Below, piece after piece: positions 53,169 through 63,010 of a DNA stretch of 64,000 bases. The stretch spans positions 558,001 through 622,000 of the forward strand of contig OZ243958.1 in the NCBI GenBank assembly GCA_965214495.1, given 5' to 3'. Origin of the DNA: JANQOH01 sp965214495. GTDB lineage: Bacteria > Pseudomonadota > Alphaproteobacteria > UBA7887. Each line of letters starts with the position of its first letter. Position 1 is the stretch's first letter. The position numbers and the translations under genes are program-made. The notes under the pieces were generated by a model, which was given only the letters and a program-made list of their open reading frames with translations, ran no database searches and was not told where the DNA came from.

Positions 53169-54133
53169 CGCGACGCGGGTTCCTGTTCGCTTCGGGGGCC
53201 CTGCTGGCTGGTTGTGGACGCGATTCTTCGGCGTCGCGTGATCTGACCGGACCGCCGGCGCCGGTCGCCGAGGGCGAAGGGCGGCTTCCGGTGCAGGGTG
53301 GCGAAGTCTGGTACAGGGCGGTCGGGAACGGTCCCGGCGTGCCCCTCGTCGTGGTCCACGGGGGCCCGGGTCTCAGTCACGACTATCTGTTGCCGCTGGC
53401 TGCGCTCGGCAACGACCGGCCGGTGGTGTTCTACGACCAGCTTGATTGCGGCAATTCGGATCACCCCGCCGAACCGGGCAACTGGACGGTCGGTCGCTAT
53501 GCGAGCGAGATCGAATCAGTGCGGCGAGGGCTCGGACTTACCCGTTTTCATCTGCTCGGCCACTCGTGGGGCGGCGCGCTCTGCGCCGAATACGCCGCCG
53601 GTGCACCCGGGCGGTTGATGTCGTGCGTGCTCGCCAGTCCGCTGCTGGCGGCGCGGCAATGGACCGCGGACACGATGCGCTGGCGCAGCCTGTTGCCCGA
53701 TGCGGTGCGTCGGACCCTCGACGACCACGAAGCGGCGGGGCGCGTTCGCGCCGGCGCCTATCGTGATGCCATGCGCGTGTTCTACGACCGGCACCTGTGC
53801 CGGATTTCGCCGTGGCCCGAACCGCTCGTCGAGTCGCTGAACAAGGCCAATGTGGACCTCTATTTCAGCATGTGGGGGGAGACCGAGTTCCGCGCTACCG
53901 GCGTGCTGAGTGCCTATGACGGCGCGACGAACCTGGCGCGGATCGACGCGCCCACCCTGTTCACTTGCGGCGAGTTCGACGAGGCGCCGCCGGCAACCCT
54001 GTGCCGCTATGCGCGACTAATGGCAGGACGGGCCGACGTCCGGGTGTTCGACAACGCCTCTCATATGTCTCATCTTGAACGGCCCGATGCGTATGTTCAG
54101 GCGCTGCGGGTGTTCTTCGGCGCCATCGGCTAA
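53144..54133 (+). CDS. Proline iminopeptidase-type alpha/beta hydrolase, Tat lipoprotein
   Basis: About 329 residues. The N-terminus LTRRGFLFASGALLAGCGRD has a twin-arginine motif and a lipobox, so a Tat-exported lipoprotein is predicted. Hydrolase blocks: VVVHGGPGLSHDYLL, nucleophile Ser in GHSWGGALCAEY, acid in CGEFDEAPP and His in NASHMSHLE. The GTG at 53144 is chosen (25-base overlap with the GFA gene); TTG 53099 and TTG 53165 are alternatives. Confidence 0.8.
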   Translation, partial: ESAAGARLTRRGFLFASGALLAGCGRDSSASRDLTGPPAPVAEGEGRLPVQGGEVWYRAVGNGPGVPLVVVHGGPGLSHDYLLPLAALGNDRPVVFYDQLDCGNSDHPAEPGNWTVGRYASEIESVRRGLGLTRFHLLGHSWGGALCAEYAAGAPGRLMSCVLASPLLAARQWTADTMRWRSLLPDAVRRTLDDHEAAGRVRAGAYRDAMRVFYDRHLCRISPWPEPLVESLNKANVDLYFSMWGETEFRATGVLSAYDGATNLARIDAPTLFTCGEFDEAPPATLCRYARLMAGRADVRVFDNASHMSHLERPDAYVQALRVFFGAIG

Positions 54134-54789
54134 GCGACGCGCGCCAAGTGGTCGCGAAGAAAGCGCCCGCCGATGGCGATGCCGTCGGGCGCGATGCCGT
54201 GACCGACGCCTCGGCTGACGTGCCATTGTGCCGGAATCGCGGCGGCGCCGAGCGCGGCTACGGCCTCGTGGAGCGCACCGATCGGCACCACAGCGTCGGC
54301 GTCGCCGTGGATCAACATGGTCGGCGGCCGCACCACCGCTTCGTCCCGCAGGGAGCCGGCGCCGATCAGGCGACCGGAATAGCCGAGAACGCAGGCAGGT
54401 GCCCGGCGCCGTCGCGCGGCGACATGGAGCGCCATCATGGTGCCCTGGCTGAAGCCTGCAAGGGCGAGCCGGTCGTCGTCGAGGCCATGCGCAGCCAGCG
54501 CCTGGTCGATGAAGGCGTCGAGCGCCGGCGCTGCGCGCGCGACTCCGGTGCGCAACGCCGGTTCGGAGTGGTTGCGGACCGAGAACCATTGCCGCCCCGT
54601 CGGCGCCATGTCGCAAGGGTCCGGAGCGTCGGGCGCGAGGAAACGGCAATGGGGTAACGCCGCGGCCCATTGATCGGCGAGCCCGATCAGGTCATTGCCG
54701 TCGGCGCCGAGGCCGTGCAGGAGAACGACCAGCCCGCGCGCCGGGCCACCCGAGGCCGGGGCGCGTTCGGGGCCGCGCAGTCGGATCAT
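54130..54789 (-). CDS. Phospholipase/carboxylesterase family alpha/beta hydrolase
   Basis: 219 residues. LVVLLHGLGADGNDLI carries the oxyanion loop, nucleophile Ser lies in LAGFSQGTMMAL, Asp in HGDADAVVP and His in GVGHGIAPD. Small esterase type, cytoplasmic (no signal). Its stop overlaps the convergent peptidase gene by 4 bases. Confidence 0.88.
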   Translation of the reverse strand: MIRLRGPERAPASGGPARGLVVLLHGLGADGNDLIGLADQWAAALPHCRFLAPDAPDPCDMAPTGRQWFSVRNHSEPALRTGVARAAPALDAFIDQALAAHGLDDDRLALAGFSQGTMMALHVAARRRRAPACVLGYSGRLIGAGSLRDEAVVRPPTMLIHGDADAVVPIGALHEAVAALGAAAIPAQWHVSRGVGHGIAPDGIAIGGRFLRDHLARVA

Positions 54790-54927
54790 CGTCTTCGGCC
54801 TTTACCCGGGAACCTGCCGCTGTCTCAGGGGCATGATTCCGGCCGGCCGCCGTTCGCGCAACCGCTTGTCCCGGACGCCGCCCGGCCTATGTGAACGGCG
54901 ATACCCTTTGCCGCCAGCGCCGTCGCC

Positions 54928-55767
54928 GTGACCTGCGTAACCCGTTTCGCGCCCAGCCCGACCGGATTCATGCATCTGGGTCATGCCTACGCCGCGTTGT
55001 TCGCGTGGTCCGAGGCGTCGCGCGCTGAAGGCCGGTTCCTCCTGCGTATCGAAGACATCGACCGCACCCGTTACCGGCCCGAATTCGAGGCGGCCATCTT
55101 CGAGGACCTTGCGTGGCTTGGGCTGTCGTGGAGCGCTGACGTGCGCCGGCAGTCGGCGCATATGGAAGATTACGCCCGAGCGCTCGCATACCTCGATGAA
55201 CGCGGCGTGATCTATCCGTGTTTCTGCACGCGCGCCGACATCCGCGCCGAGATCAAGCTTGCTGGCGAGGCGCCCCAGGGGCCGGATGGATTCCTTTATC
55301 CGGGCACATGCCGCGGTCTTGACGAGCGAACGCGGCGAGAGCGTATCCGGAAAGGGCAACCGCACGCCTGGCGCCTGGATTCGGCGCGCGCCTCGGCCCT
55401 GGTCGGTCCGCTCTCCTGGCGCGACCGCAAGGCCGGCGAGCAGCGAGTCGATGCAACCGCGTTCGGCGATGTGGTGGTAGCGCGCAAGGACGTTCCGACG
55501 AGCTATCACCTCGCGGTGACCCTTGACGACGCCCTCGCCGGAGTCACGCTGGTGACGCGCGGCAACGATCTTTTCCGGGTTACGGGTATCCATCGGCTGC
55601 TACAGGCGCTGCTCGGCCTCGCGCCGCCCCTGTGGCATCATCATCCGGTGATCACCGACGCCAACGGCGTGCGTCTGGCCAAGCGCAACCGCGCACTGAC
55701 TCTGCGTTCGCTGCGCCAGTCGGGAAAATCTGCCGCCGAGGTGCGCGCCATGGTCGGCTTCGACTGA
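54928..55767 (+). CDS. gluQ: Glutamyl-Q tRNA(Asp) synthetase
   Basis: 279 residues, a shortened GluRS without an anticodon-binding domain that attaches glutamate to queuosine 34 of tRNA-Asp. The HIGH-like motif is SPTGFMHLGHAYAA; the zinc ligands are in CFCTRADI and YPGTCRG; the KMSKS-like loop reads LAKRNRALTL. Start at GTG 54928; a possible upstream extension is not supported. Confidence 0.92.
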   Translation: MTCVTRFAPSPTGFMHLGHAYAALFAWSEASRAEGRFLLRIEDIDRTRYRPEFEAAIFEDLAWLGLSWSADVRRQSAHMEDYARALAYLDERGVIYPCFCTRADIRAEIKLAGEAPQGPDGFLYPGTCRGLDERTRRERIRKGQPHAWRLDSARASALVGPLSWRDRKAGEQRVDATAFGDVVVARKDVPTSYHLAVTLDDALAGVTLVTRGNDLFRVTGIHRLLQALLGLAPPLWHHHPVITDANGVRLAKRNRALTLRSLRQSGKSAAEVRAMVGFD

Positions 55768-56024
55768 GCGGCGCACGGCGCGCCATGTGAAACCGAAGCA
55801 ATACTTCAACAAACGGAGAAGGCCATCGGTGCGCTCGGCTGGTTCTTCCGCGATCCGGAGACCGCATTGTTGCTGGCGTGCTTTCCGTTCCTCGGCTCTT
55901 GTGGGTGAGCGGGTTGTCTTGCCGGCGCGGACAGGATAGCGTGCCGGTTTGGGTTGCGGCGGCGCTATCGGGCGAACCGGGGGCGGTCCCCTCGGCGCGG
56001 GCGCCACACGAAGGAGTGCTGCGA

Positions 56025-57770
56025 ATGAGGATAACGATCGGGAAGCTATCTCGCGGCGGCAGGATCGTTACGCTCGGTATTCTCGGCATCTGTTCGATCG
56101 TCGGCGTCTTGTGGGGTTTTGATATCCTCGCGCCCGGAGTCGCGGAAATCATGCGACGGCCGGAGCCCGAGTCGATCCCGGCGGCAGAAACTCAGGCGAT
56201 TGAGACTCATCTGTATGCGTTGGAGAGCGAAAGTGTCTATCTCGAAAAAGAATTCGGGACATCGGGCGGAGGCATTCAAGCGATCGGCGAGGATCTGCTC
56301 GTCATCTCGGGGCGCGGCAGGATCGCCGTCGTCCGCCGGGACAAAAGCGTAGAGTATCTCGATGAAAGGGTCCCCATGAACGAAGCGGCCCTGGAGTCGC
56401 ACGAAGTAAGGAACGACCCGGGATTCAGGGGCGTCGGATTTCGCGTCAACGGTATTCTGTTGAAGGAAGGAAGGAAGGAGGGAGATATTCCCGATGGGCA
56501 GTATGATTTATTTGTAATGCATCATTATTTTGCCGAGGAAGGTGTGAAAAACAGGTTGTCGTCGACGACGCTTCTGCGAAGGGAAGGGCAGGTGACGACG
56601 GGATCGCCCTGGAGAACGATATTCGACGTGGACCCACCCCTGGAACTTCATATGAGACTTGGGCACCAATCCGGAGGCAGGATGCTGGCGGACGGGCGCG
56701 ATCACTTGCTGGTGACGACAGGAGATCAGGGAATGGACGGAAACATACTTTCCGGTTCGTATCTCGGGAAAGTTCTCCGCGTCGAGATCGACTCTGGGGC
56801 TGTCGAAGTGTTGACGCGCGGTCATCGGAATCCGCAGGGGTTCGCGCGGGACCGAGATGGTACCCTCTGGGTAACCGAGCACGGGCCGTATGGCGGAGAC
56901 GAACTGAACGTTCTGCGACGCGGCGCCGACTACGGATGGCCAACCGTCACCTATGGTCTGACCTATTCTCAGAAGGTTCCGCCGGGGGTTGCGACTCGCG
57001 AGGCGGGCTTTCACGATGGTTTTGTGCAACCTGTTTTTGCCTGGGTGCCGTCCGTTGGCGTTTCCAACCTTGCCGTCAATGACGATCGATGGTTTCCCCT
57101 GTGGCGGGACGACCTTCTTGTCACCTCTTTGGATGGCAATTCGGGTGCCGGAAAGTCGATATTCCGGGTTCGCCGCGATGGCGCGAAGGTGCAGTATGTA
57201 GAGCGGATCAGGGTCGGATACAGCATACGGGACATAACGTGGATGCGTGACGGGCGCATAGTCTTGCTGCGCGCATACAGGCCCGAGCTCCGCCTTTTGA
57301 GTCGCTCGAACAGAAAGACTTATTGCGAAGAGAGCGATAGCGATAGATGGATCTATGCCGTCGGCTGCAATTCCGCCGGCGCCGGGACGGGATCGAAAGC
57401 GATGGACGTGCGGGAAGGAAATGCGTCGGACGCGGGTGAAGCCGTTGCCGCGGACGTCGCCGATGGAGGCGAGGGCGACGGCGCCCGACTGTTCGCTGTG
57501 CATTGCGGCCGTTGCCACGACCCGTATGCCGAAAGGCACGAGGTGGGGCCTCATCTTGCCGGCGTGGTCGGGCGGCAGGCGGGGGAGGTCGCAGGTTGGC
57601 GGTTTTCTTCCGCGTTGCGGACGCTGAATCTTGTATGGACGCCGGAGAACCTTGAGCGGTTCGTCGCGAATCCCCAAAGATTCGCGCCGGGAACCGCCAT
57701 GTCGTCCCCCGGGCTCTCCGGGCCGGAGGTCGGGGTTATCGTCGGCTTTCTTGTGGAGAACTCCTCGTGA
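56025..57770 (+). CDS. PQQ-type sugar dehydrogenase fused to a cytochrome c domain
   Basis: 581 residues. One N-terminal membrane segment (VTLGILGICSIVGVLWGF), then a glucose/sorbosone dehydrogenase-like propeller (RGHRNPQGFARDRDGTLWVT, GPYGGDELNVLRRGADYGWP, VTYGLTYS), then a class I cytochrome c at about 485-580 with CGRCHDPY and a Met ligand in GTAMSSPG. Electrons would pass from the sugar site to the heme. The start at 56025 follows GAAGGAG. The segment 56440-57350 is much less GC-rich than its neighbours, pointing to transfer. Confidence 0.85.
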   Translation: MRITIGKLSRGGRIVTLGILGICSIVGVLWGFDILAPGVAEIMRRPEPESIPAAETQAIETHLYALESESVYLEKEFGTSGGGIQAIGEDLLVISGRGRIAVVRRDKSVEYLDERVPMNEAALESHEVRNDPGFRGVGFRVNGILLKEGRKEGDIPDGQYDLFVMHHYFAEEGVKNRLSSTTLLRREGQVTTGSPWRTIFDVDPPLELHMRLGHQSGGRMLADGRDHLLVTTGDQGMDGNILSGSYLGKVLRVEIDSGAVEVLTRGHRNPQGFARDRDGTLWVTEHGPYGGDELNVLRRGADYGWPTVTYGLTYSQKVPPGVATREAGFHDGFVQPVFAWVPSVGVSNLAVNDDRWFPLWRDDLLVTSLDGNSGAGKSIFRVRRDGAKVQYVERIRVGYSIRDITWMRDGRIVLLRAYRPELRLLSRSNRKTYCEESDSDRWIYAVGCNSAGAGTGSKAMDVREGNASDAGEAVAADVADGGEGDGARLFAVHCGRCHDPYAERHEVGPHLAGVVGRQAGEVAGWRFSSALRTLNLVWTPENLERFVANPQRFAPGTAMSSPGLSGPEVGVIVGFLVENSS

Positions 57771-57789
57771 ACCGACCGGGCGGGCGTAG

Positions 57790-59445
57790 ATGACGCGGGA
57801 TCTCGTGATCGGGGATCTGTCCGGCTGGCGCCGTGCGGCGCTGACGGCGGCCGACGGCCTGGTCGCGGCGGCGCGCGCCGCGGTAGCGCGGCTGGTGACG
57901 GTAAACGGGCGCGTCGACACGGCAGCGCTCGACCGGCATCAGTTCGCCGCGCACGGGTTCGCGTGGCTCGCGACCTATGTCGAGGCGCTGCGGCAGATGG
58001 CGGCATGGGCGGCGCGGCTTGCCGATTCCGGCGGGTTCGGACGCCTGGAAGCGCTGACGTTGCAGGCCGTGTTCGGCGAATATCTCGCCCGAATCGCCGG
58101 CGGCATCGTCATGAGCCAGGGTGAAACGGTGCGCCCTCACGACCTCGGCCTCCACGATGCCGCACTGGCGGCATTCCGGGTTCCCGCGGTGAAGCGACTC
58201 CTGGCCGACGGGAATACGGCGGCCGTGCGCACCGCCATCGCCGACGCCATTGCGGACGGCGCGTTTCCCGAGCCGGGCCTCGACGACGAGACGCTGAGCG
58301 CGGTGCGCGACCAGATCCGACGCTTTACCGACGAACGGATCGCCCCTGCGGTGCAGGAATGGCACCGCGCCGACCGTCTGATCCCCGACGATGTGGTCGC
58401 CGGCTTGGCGGCGCTTGGCGTGTTCGGAATTGCCGTGCCCGAGGAGTGGGGCGGCGCCGGGATGGGCAAGGTGGCGACATGTGTGGTCGCCGAGGAACTG
58501 TGTCGCGGCGCGCTCGGCGCCGGATCGCTGGCGACCCGTTCGGAGATCGCTGCCGAGCTGGTCCGTTCGCACGGCACCGATGCGCAGCGCGCGCGCTGGC
58601 TGGGTTCGATCGCGACCGGAGCGGTGTTGCCCGCGGCCGTGTTCACCGAACCGGAGGCGGGTTCTGACCTCGGCGCGATCGCGACCCGCGCGGTCCGCGA
58701 CGGCGACGTATGGCGGATCACCGGCGCCAAGACATGGTCCACCCATGCCGCTCGCGCCGACATGATGACTCTGCTGGCGCGAACCGACCCCGACACATCG
58801 GGCCCGCACGGGTTGTCGATGTTCCTTGCGCCGAAACCGCGCGGCACCGAGGCGGAGCCGTTTCCCGCAGCCGGTATGTCCGGCGGTGAGATTCCGGTGC
58901 TCGGCTACCGCGGCATGAAGGAATACGAGATCGCCTTCGACGGTTTCGCGGTGCCGGCGGACTGCCTGCTTGGCGGGCGGCCCGACGCCGGCTTCCGGCA
59001 GTTGATGACGACCTTCGAGGCGGCGCGCATCCAGACCGCCGCGCGCGCGGTCGGCGTTGCCCGCAATGCGCTGGAGCTGGCGCTGGATTACGCACGCGGC
59101 CGCCGCCAGTTCGGACGCGCGATCTTCGAGTTCCCCCGCGTCCACGGCAAGATCGCGTGGATGGCGGTCGAGTGCATGGCGGCGCGGCAGTTGACCTGGT
59201 TCGCCGCGCGCGAAAAGGATGCGGGCCGGCGCTGCGACCTTGAAGCCGGTATGGCGAAATTGCTGGCGGCGGGGGTCGCCTGGGCCGCCGCCGACAACGC
59301 GGTGCAGATCCACGGCGGCAACGGCTATGCCGAAGAGTATCCGGTGAGCCGCGTGCTGGTCGATGCGCGAATACTGAGCATCTTCGAGGGCGCGGCGGAA
59401 ATTCAGGCCCAGATCGTCGCTCGCCGCCTTCTCGCTCCCGGTTGA
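57790..59445 (+). CDS. mcd: Acyl-CoA dehydrogenase with N-terminal extension, probable (2S)-methylsuccinyl-CoA dehydrogenase
   Basis: 551 residues. An N-terminal extension of about 160 residues (RHQFAAHGFAWLATYVEALR, FGEYLARIAGGIVMSQGE) precedes a standard acyl-CoA dehydrogenase part (TEPEAGSDLGAIATRAVRDG, IHGGNGYAEEYPVSRVLVDA, FEGAAEIQAQIVARRLL). The extension is the hallmark of Mcd in the ethylmalonyl-CoA pathway for C2 assimilation. Crotonyl-CoA carboxylase and other pathway genes are not in the window, so the assignment rests on the extension. Confidence 0.75.
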   Translation: MTRDLVIGDLSGWRRAALTAADGLVAAARAAVARLVTVNGRVDTAALDRHQFAAHGFAWLATYVEALRQMAAWAARLADSGGFGRLEALTLQAVFGEYLARIAGGIVMSQGETVRPHDLGLHDAALAAFRVPAVKRLLADGNTAAVRTAIADAIADGAFPEPGLDDETLSAVRDQIRRFTDERIAPAVQEWHRADRLIPDDVVAGLAALGVFGIAVPEEWGGAGMGKVATCVVAEELCRGALGAGSLATRSEIAAELVRSHGTDAQRARWLGSIATGAVLPAAVFTEPEAGSDLGAIATRAVRDGDVWRITGAKTWSTHAARADMMTLLARTDPDTSGPHGLSMFLAPKPRGTEAEPFPAAGMSGGEIPVLGYRGMKEYEIAFDGFAVPADCLLGGRPDAGFRQLMTTFEAARIQTAARAVGVARNALELALDYARGRRQFGRAIFEFPRVHGKIAWMAVECMAARQLTWFAAREKDAGRRCDLEAGMAKLLAAGVAWAAADNAVQIHGGNGYAEEYPVSRVLVDARILSIFEGAAEIQAQIVARRLLAPG

Positions 59446-59569
59446 CACCGATGATAGGGGGAGGCCGCCAAGGGGTGCGCCGATCGATCGTATCGGACCG
59501 GGAAAACTCCGTCGAACCACGTATAGTGAACGGATACGGGATCGGTCGCGCCGGAGGAAGGAGGCGGCA

Positions 59570-61360
59570 ATGAAGCTCGATAGCTGGCCCAATCTGGTTG
59601 CCATGTTCTTCGCCCAGGCCGAACGTCAGGGCGACAGGCCGTTTCTCTGGCAAAAGCGCGACGGTGCCTATCGGCCGCTCACATGGCGCGAAACCGCTGA
59701 CCGGGTCCGCGCGCTCGCCGGCGCGCTCAAGGGTTACGGGCTCGCGCCGGGCGACCGCGTGCTGTTGTGCTCCGAGAACGCACCGCACTGGGCGATCGCC
59801 GACTTCGCGATCATGGCCGCCGGGGGGGTCACCGTGCCGGCCTATACGACCAACACCGCGCGCGATCACGCGCATGTGCTCACCGATTCCGGCGCCGTCA
59901 TGGCGGTGGTGTCGCGCCCGGCGTTCGCAGAACGACTGCTCGAAGCCGCCGTGTCGGCGCCGGCGCTCGAGCGGGTCATCGCCATCGAGCCGCTGGCTGC
60001 TGCGGCGGGGCGTCCCGAGGTTACGAGCTGGGACGATGCGCTGGCCGCCGGCGCCGGTGCTGCGCTCGACGACCCCGACCGCATCGACCGGGATTCGCTC
60101 GCCTGTCTGATCTACACCTCGGGCACCGGCGGCGCGCCGAAAGGCGTCATGCTCAGCCATCGCGCCATTCTCGCGAACTGCGTCGGCGCGCACGGCCTGT
60201 TGCGCGAACTCGGACTCGGCGAGGAAGTATTTCTGTCGTTCCTGCCGCTGTCGCACGCCTATGAGCATTCGGCCGGCCTGATGTTCCCGACGGCGATCGG
60301 GGCGCAGATCTACTACGCCGAAAGCGTCGAGACGCTCACCGCCAATCTCGGCGAGGCGCGGCCCACGATCATGACCGCCGTGCCGAGGCTCTACGAAGTG
60401 ATGCGCCAGCGGATTCTCGCCGGAGTCAAGCGCCAGGGCGGCCTGAAGGCGGCGCTGTTCCGGCGCACCGTCGAACTCGGGCGCAAGCGCTACGAGACTC
60501 CCGACGAACTGGGAGCTGTCGAGCGGCTCGCCGACCGGCTCGTTGACAAGCTGGTGCGCGACAAGGTGCGCGCCCGCTTCGGCGGGCGGCTCAAGGCGCT
60601 GGTGTCCGGCGGCGCGCCGCTGAACTACGATGTGGGGGTGTTCTTCACCGCCCTTGGCCTGCGCCTGCTGCAAGGCTACGGACAGACCGAGGCGGCGCCG
60701 GTGATCAGTTGCAACCCGCCGCACGACATCGCGCTCGACACCGTGGGCTGCGCTGTCGCCGACGTCGAACTGCGGATCGCTGACGACGGCGAGATTCTGG
60801 TGCGCGGCCCCTTGCTGATGGACGGCTATTGGGGGCGCGAAGACGCCACCGCCGAGGTCGTGCGCGATGGCTGGCTTCACACCGGCGATATCGGCGAGAT
60901 CGACGGCAGGGGCTTCCTCCGCATCACCGACCGCAAGAAGGACCTCATCGTCAATTCGGGCGGCGACAACATCGCACCGCAGCGCGTGGAGGGAATTCTC
61001 GCGCTCGAACCGGAGATCGAACAGGCGATGGTGATCGGCGACCGGCGCCCGCATCTGGTCGGCCTCGTGGTGCCGGCGGAGGGATTCGTCAAGGAGTGGG
61101 CGAGCGCAAACGGCGCCGCGCCCGATCTCGCCGCGTTGTCCGGCAATGGCGACTTCCAGCGCGCGCTCGGCGAAGCGGTGGGGCGCGCCAACGAAGGCCT
61201 GTCGGCGATCGAGAAGGTCAAGCGCTTCGCGGTTGCTCGGGAAGCCTTCACCGTCGATAACGCGATGATGACTCCGACCCTGAAGATCCGTCGCCATGAA
61301 GTGCTGAAGCAGTATGGCGACAGGCTGGATGGATTGTATCGCGGAAGCACCGGCGGCTGA
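59570..61360 (+). CDS. Long-chain acyl-CoA synthetase (AMP-forming)
   Basis: 596 residues, ANL superfamily. ATP-binding motif LIYTSGTGGAPKGVMLSHRA, then QGYGQTEAAPVISCNPP, and DGWLHTGDIGEIDGRGFLRI with ITDRKKDLIVNSGGDNIAP. Activates fatty acids to acyl-CoA, consistent with neighbouring acyl-CoA dehydrogenase and hydratase genes. The start at 59570 follows GGAGGAAGGAGG. Confidence 0.92.
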   Translation: MKLDSWPNLVAMFFAQAERQGDRPFLWQKRDGAYRPLTWRETADRVRALAGALKGYGLAPGDRVLLCSENAPHWAIADFAIMAAGGVTVPAYTTNTARDHAHVLTDSGAVMAVVSRPAFAERLLEAAVSAPALERVIAIEPLAAAAGRPEVTSWDDALAAGAGAALDDPDRIDRDSLACLIYTSGTGGAPKGVMLSHRAILANCVGAHGLLRELGLGEEVFLSFLPLSHAYEHSAGLMFPTAIGAQIYYAESVETLTANLGEARPTIMTAVPRLYEVMRQRILAGVKRQGGLKAALFRRTVELGRKRYETPDELGAVERLADRLVDKLVRDKVRARFGGRLKALVSGGAPLNYDVGVFFTALGLRLLQGYGQTEAAPVISCNPPHDIALDTVGCAVADVELRIADDGEILVRGPLLMDGYWGREDATAEVVRDGWLHTGDIGEIDGRGFLRITDRKKDLIVNSGGDNIAPQRVEGILALEPEIEQAMVIGDRRPHLVGLVVPAEGFVKEWASANGAAPDLAALSGNGDFQRALGEAVGRANEGLSAIEKVKRFAVAREAFTVDNAMMTPTLKIRRHEVLKQYGDRLDGLYRGSTGG

Positions 61361-61396
61361 GAAAGCCGGCGCGGCACCATGAGGGAGGGGCGGTCG

Positions 61397-62065
61397 ATGC
61401 GCTCGTTCGAAGATTTCCGTCGGCGGGCTGCCGAACGCCACGGCGGCGAGGCGGCGCTGGCCGCACTGTTGCCGGAACCGTCGAGCGCGCGGGAACTGCG
61501 GGTGCGCAGCGACGACCGCTATCTGTCGTTGGTCAGCCTGCGGGTGTTTTCCGCCGGCCTCAAGCACTCGATGGTCGAAGCGAAGTGGCCGGCCTTCGAG
61601 GACGCGTTTCACGGATTCGATCCGGCACGGGTGGCGGCGATGCCGGAACCCGAACTCGAAGCGATGATGCAGGATCGGCGCTTGATTCGTCATTGGCCGA
61701 AACTGTCGTCGGTGCCCGCGAACGCGCGCGCGATACTGGCTATCGCCGAAACGGCCGGCAGTTTCGGCGCGTGGCTCGCCGACTGGCCGGCGGACGATGT
61801 CGTCGGCCTGTGGGCCGAGGTCGGCAAGCGGTTCCGGCAGATGGGCGGCAAGTCCGCCCCCCACTTTCTGCGCATGGTCGGCAAGGACACCTTCATGATC
61901 ACCCCGGACGTCACTCGGGCGTTGATCGAGGCCGGCGTGGCGACCCGTGAGCCGAAGGGTAAGCGTGAGCTCGCGCAGGTTCAGGCCGCGTTCAACGTCT
62001 GGGCCGGGGAATCAGGCGCGCCGCTCTCGGCGATCGGCCGCACGCTCGCGCTCGCGATGGATTGA
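61397..62065 (+). CDS. DNA-3-methyladenine glycosylase-like protein
   Basis: 222 residues, helix-hairpin-helix glycosylase-like fold: VFSAGLKHSMVEAKWPAFED and RLIRHWPKLSSVPANARAIL, then VGKDTFMITPDVTRALIEAG. It resembles the Tag family N- and C-terminal helices but lacks the full Tag Cys/His set. Base-excision repair is probable. The last codons fall inside the 112-bp tandem duplication. Confidence 0.7.
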   Translation: MRSFEDFRRRAAERHGGEAALAALLPEPSSARELRVRSDDRYLSLVSLRVFSAGLKHSMVEAKWPAFEDAFHGFDPARVAAMPEPELEAMMQDRRLIRHWPKLSSVPANARAILAIAETAGSFGAWLADWPADDVVGLWAEVGKRFRQMGGKSAPHFLRMVGKDTFMITPDVTRALIEAGVATREPKGKRELAQVQAAFNVWAGESGAPLSAIGRTLALAMD

Positions 62066-62272
62066 GCGGCGCTGCCGACAACCGGAGTCTCGACCGGGGG
62101 CGGTGAACTGCCGGGGAAATGACGATCGCTGGCGATGCGTGCAGACCGCCCGCGCCCCCGCGCTCGCGATGGATTGAGTGGCGCTGCCGACAACCGGAGT
62201 CTCGACCGGGGACGGTGAACTGCCGGGGAAATGACGATCGCTGGCGATGCGTGCGGACCGCCCGCACCCCCG
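62049..62272. repeat. 112-bp tandem duplication
   Basis: 62049-62160 and 62161-62272 are near-identical head-to-tail copies with a few substitutions. The first copy includes the last codons and stop of the glycosylase-like gene; the second repeats them outside the gene, just before tRNA-Arg. Confidence 0.93.
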
Positions 62273-62289
62273 CCTTGTTCGTAACGTGT

Positions 62290-62366
62290 TGGCGACCCCG
62301 GCAGGATTCGAACCTGCGACCTGCGGATTAGGAATCCGCCGCTCTATCCGGCTGAGCTACGGGGCC
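62290..62366 (-). tRNA. tRNA-Arg (CCT anticodon)
   Basis: 77 nt with encoded CCA on the minus strand. Anticodon loop TTCCTAA gives CCT (AGG codons); acceptor GGCCCCG pairs with CGGGGTC through one wobble pair. Confidence 0.95.
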
Positions 62367-62455
62367 GTGCGGACGAAGACGTAACACGAAGGGTAGGGGG
62401 TGACGAGGGAGTCGATGGCATAGTGTCGGGAAAGAGAAAAGGAGAACGGGGGCAA

Positions 62456-62986
62456 GTGCGCACCTTGCAACTCCTGCGCCATGCGAAATCGTCCTGGGAC
62501 GATCCCGGTCTGGACGACCGCGACCGCCCGCTCAACGACCGCGGCCGCACGGCGGCGGCGCTCACGGGCGCGCGCTTGCGGGCCGCCGATGCCGCACCGC
62601 AACTGATCCTCTGCTCGACCGCCGTCCGGGCGCGGGAAACCTGTGAGCGTCTGATCGCGGCGCTCGATGCGCCGCCGTCCTGTCGCTACGATGACCGCCT
62701 CTACCTCGCGTCGGGCCGGCGCATTCTCGATCTTGTCCGCACGCTGGACGATGCGCCGCCGCGTGTCATGGTGATCGGCCATAATCCTGGACTGCAAATG
62801 CTCGCCTCGGCGCTCGGTGTAGCGGCCGACCCCAAGGGCGCGGTGCGGCTGCGGCGCAAGTTCCCCACCGCCGCGCTCGCGGAGTTCGATTTCGCAGCTT
62901 CCGGCTGGCATGATCTGGACGCTGCCGCAGTCGTCGCGGTGCGCGTGACGACGCCGAAAACCGCCTCCGCTCCGAAACCGCACTGA
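62456..62986 (+). CDS. SixA-like histidine phosphatase
   Basis: About 176 residues. The phosphohistidine motif is LQLLRHAKSSWDDP, with a second His in VIGHNPGLQML. The RHA form and length fit SixA-type phosphohistidine phosphatases, which act on phosphorelay or PTS-Ntr proteins. GTG 62456 is chosen because a purine-rich stretch precedes it; GTG 62423 is possible. Confidence 0.85.
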   Translation: MRTLQLLRHAKSSWDDPGLDDRDRPLNDRGRTAAALTGARLRAADAAPQLILCSTAVRARETCERLIAALDAPPSCRYDDRLYLASGRRILDLVRTLDDAPPRVMVIGHNPGLQMLASALGVAADPKGAVRLRRKFPTAALAEFDFAASGWHDLDAAAVVAVRVTTPKTASAPKPH

Positions 62987-63010
62987 CAGCTCTTCACCGG
63001 GGAGTGACCC

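Noticed and set aside
55768..56024. Small genes between gluQ and the PQQ dehydrogenase
   Set aside because: Open frames here have no ribosome binding site, no recognisable product and overlap antisense shadows.
58718..61864. 1048-residue minus-strand frame opposite the acyl-CoA genes
   Set aside because: Antisense shadow with Arg-rich low-complexity translation.
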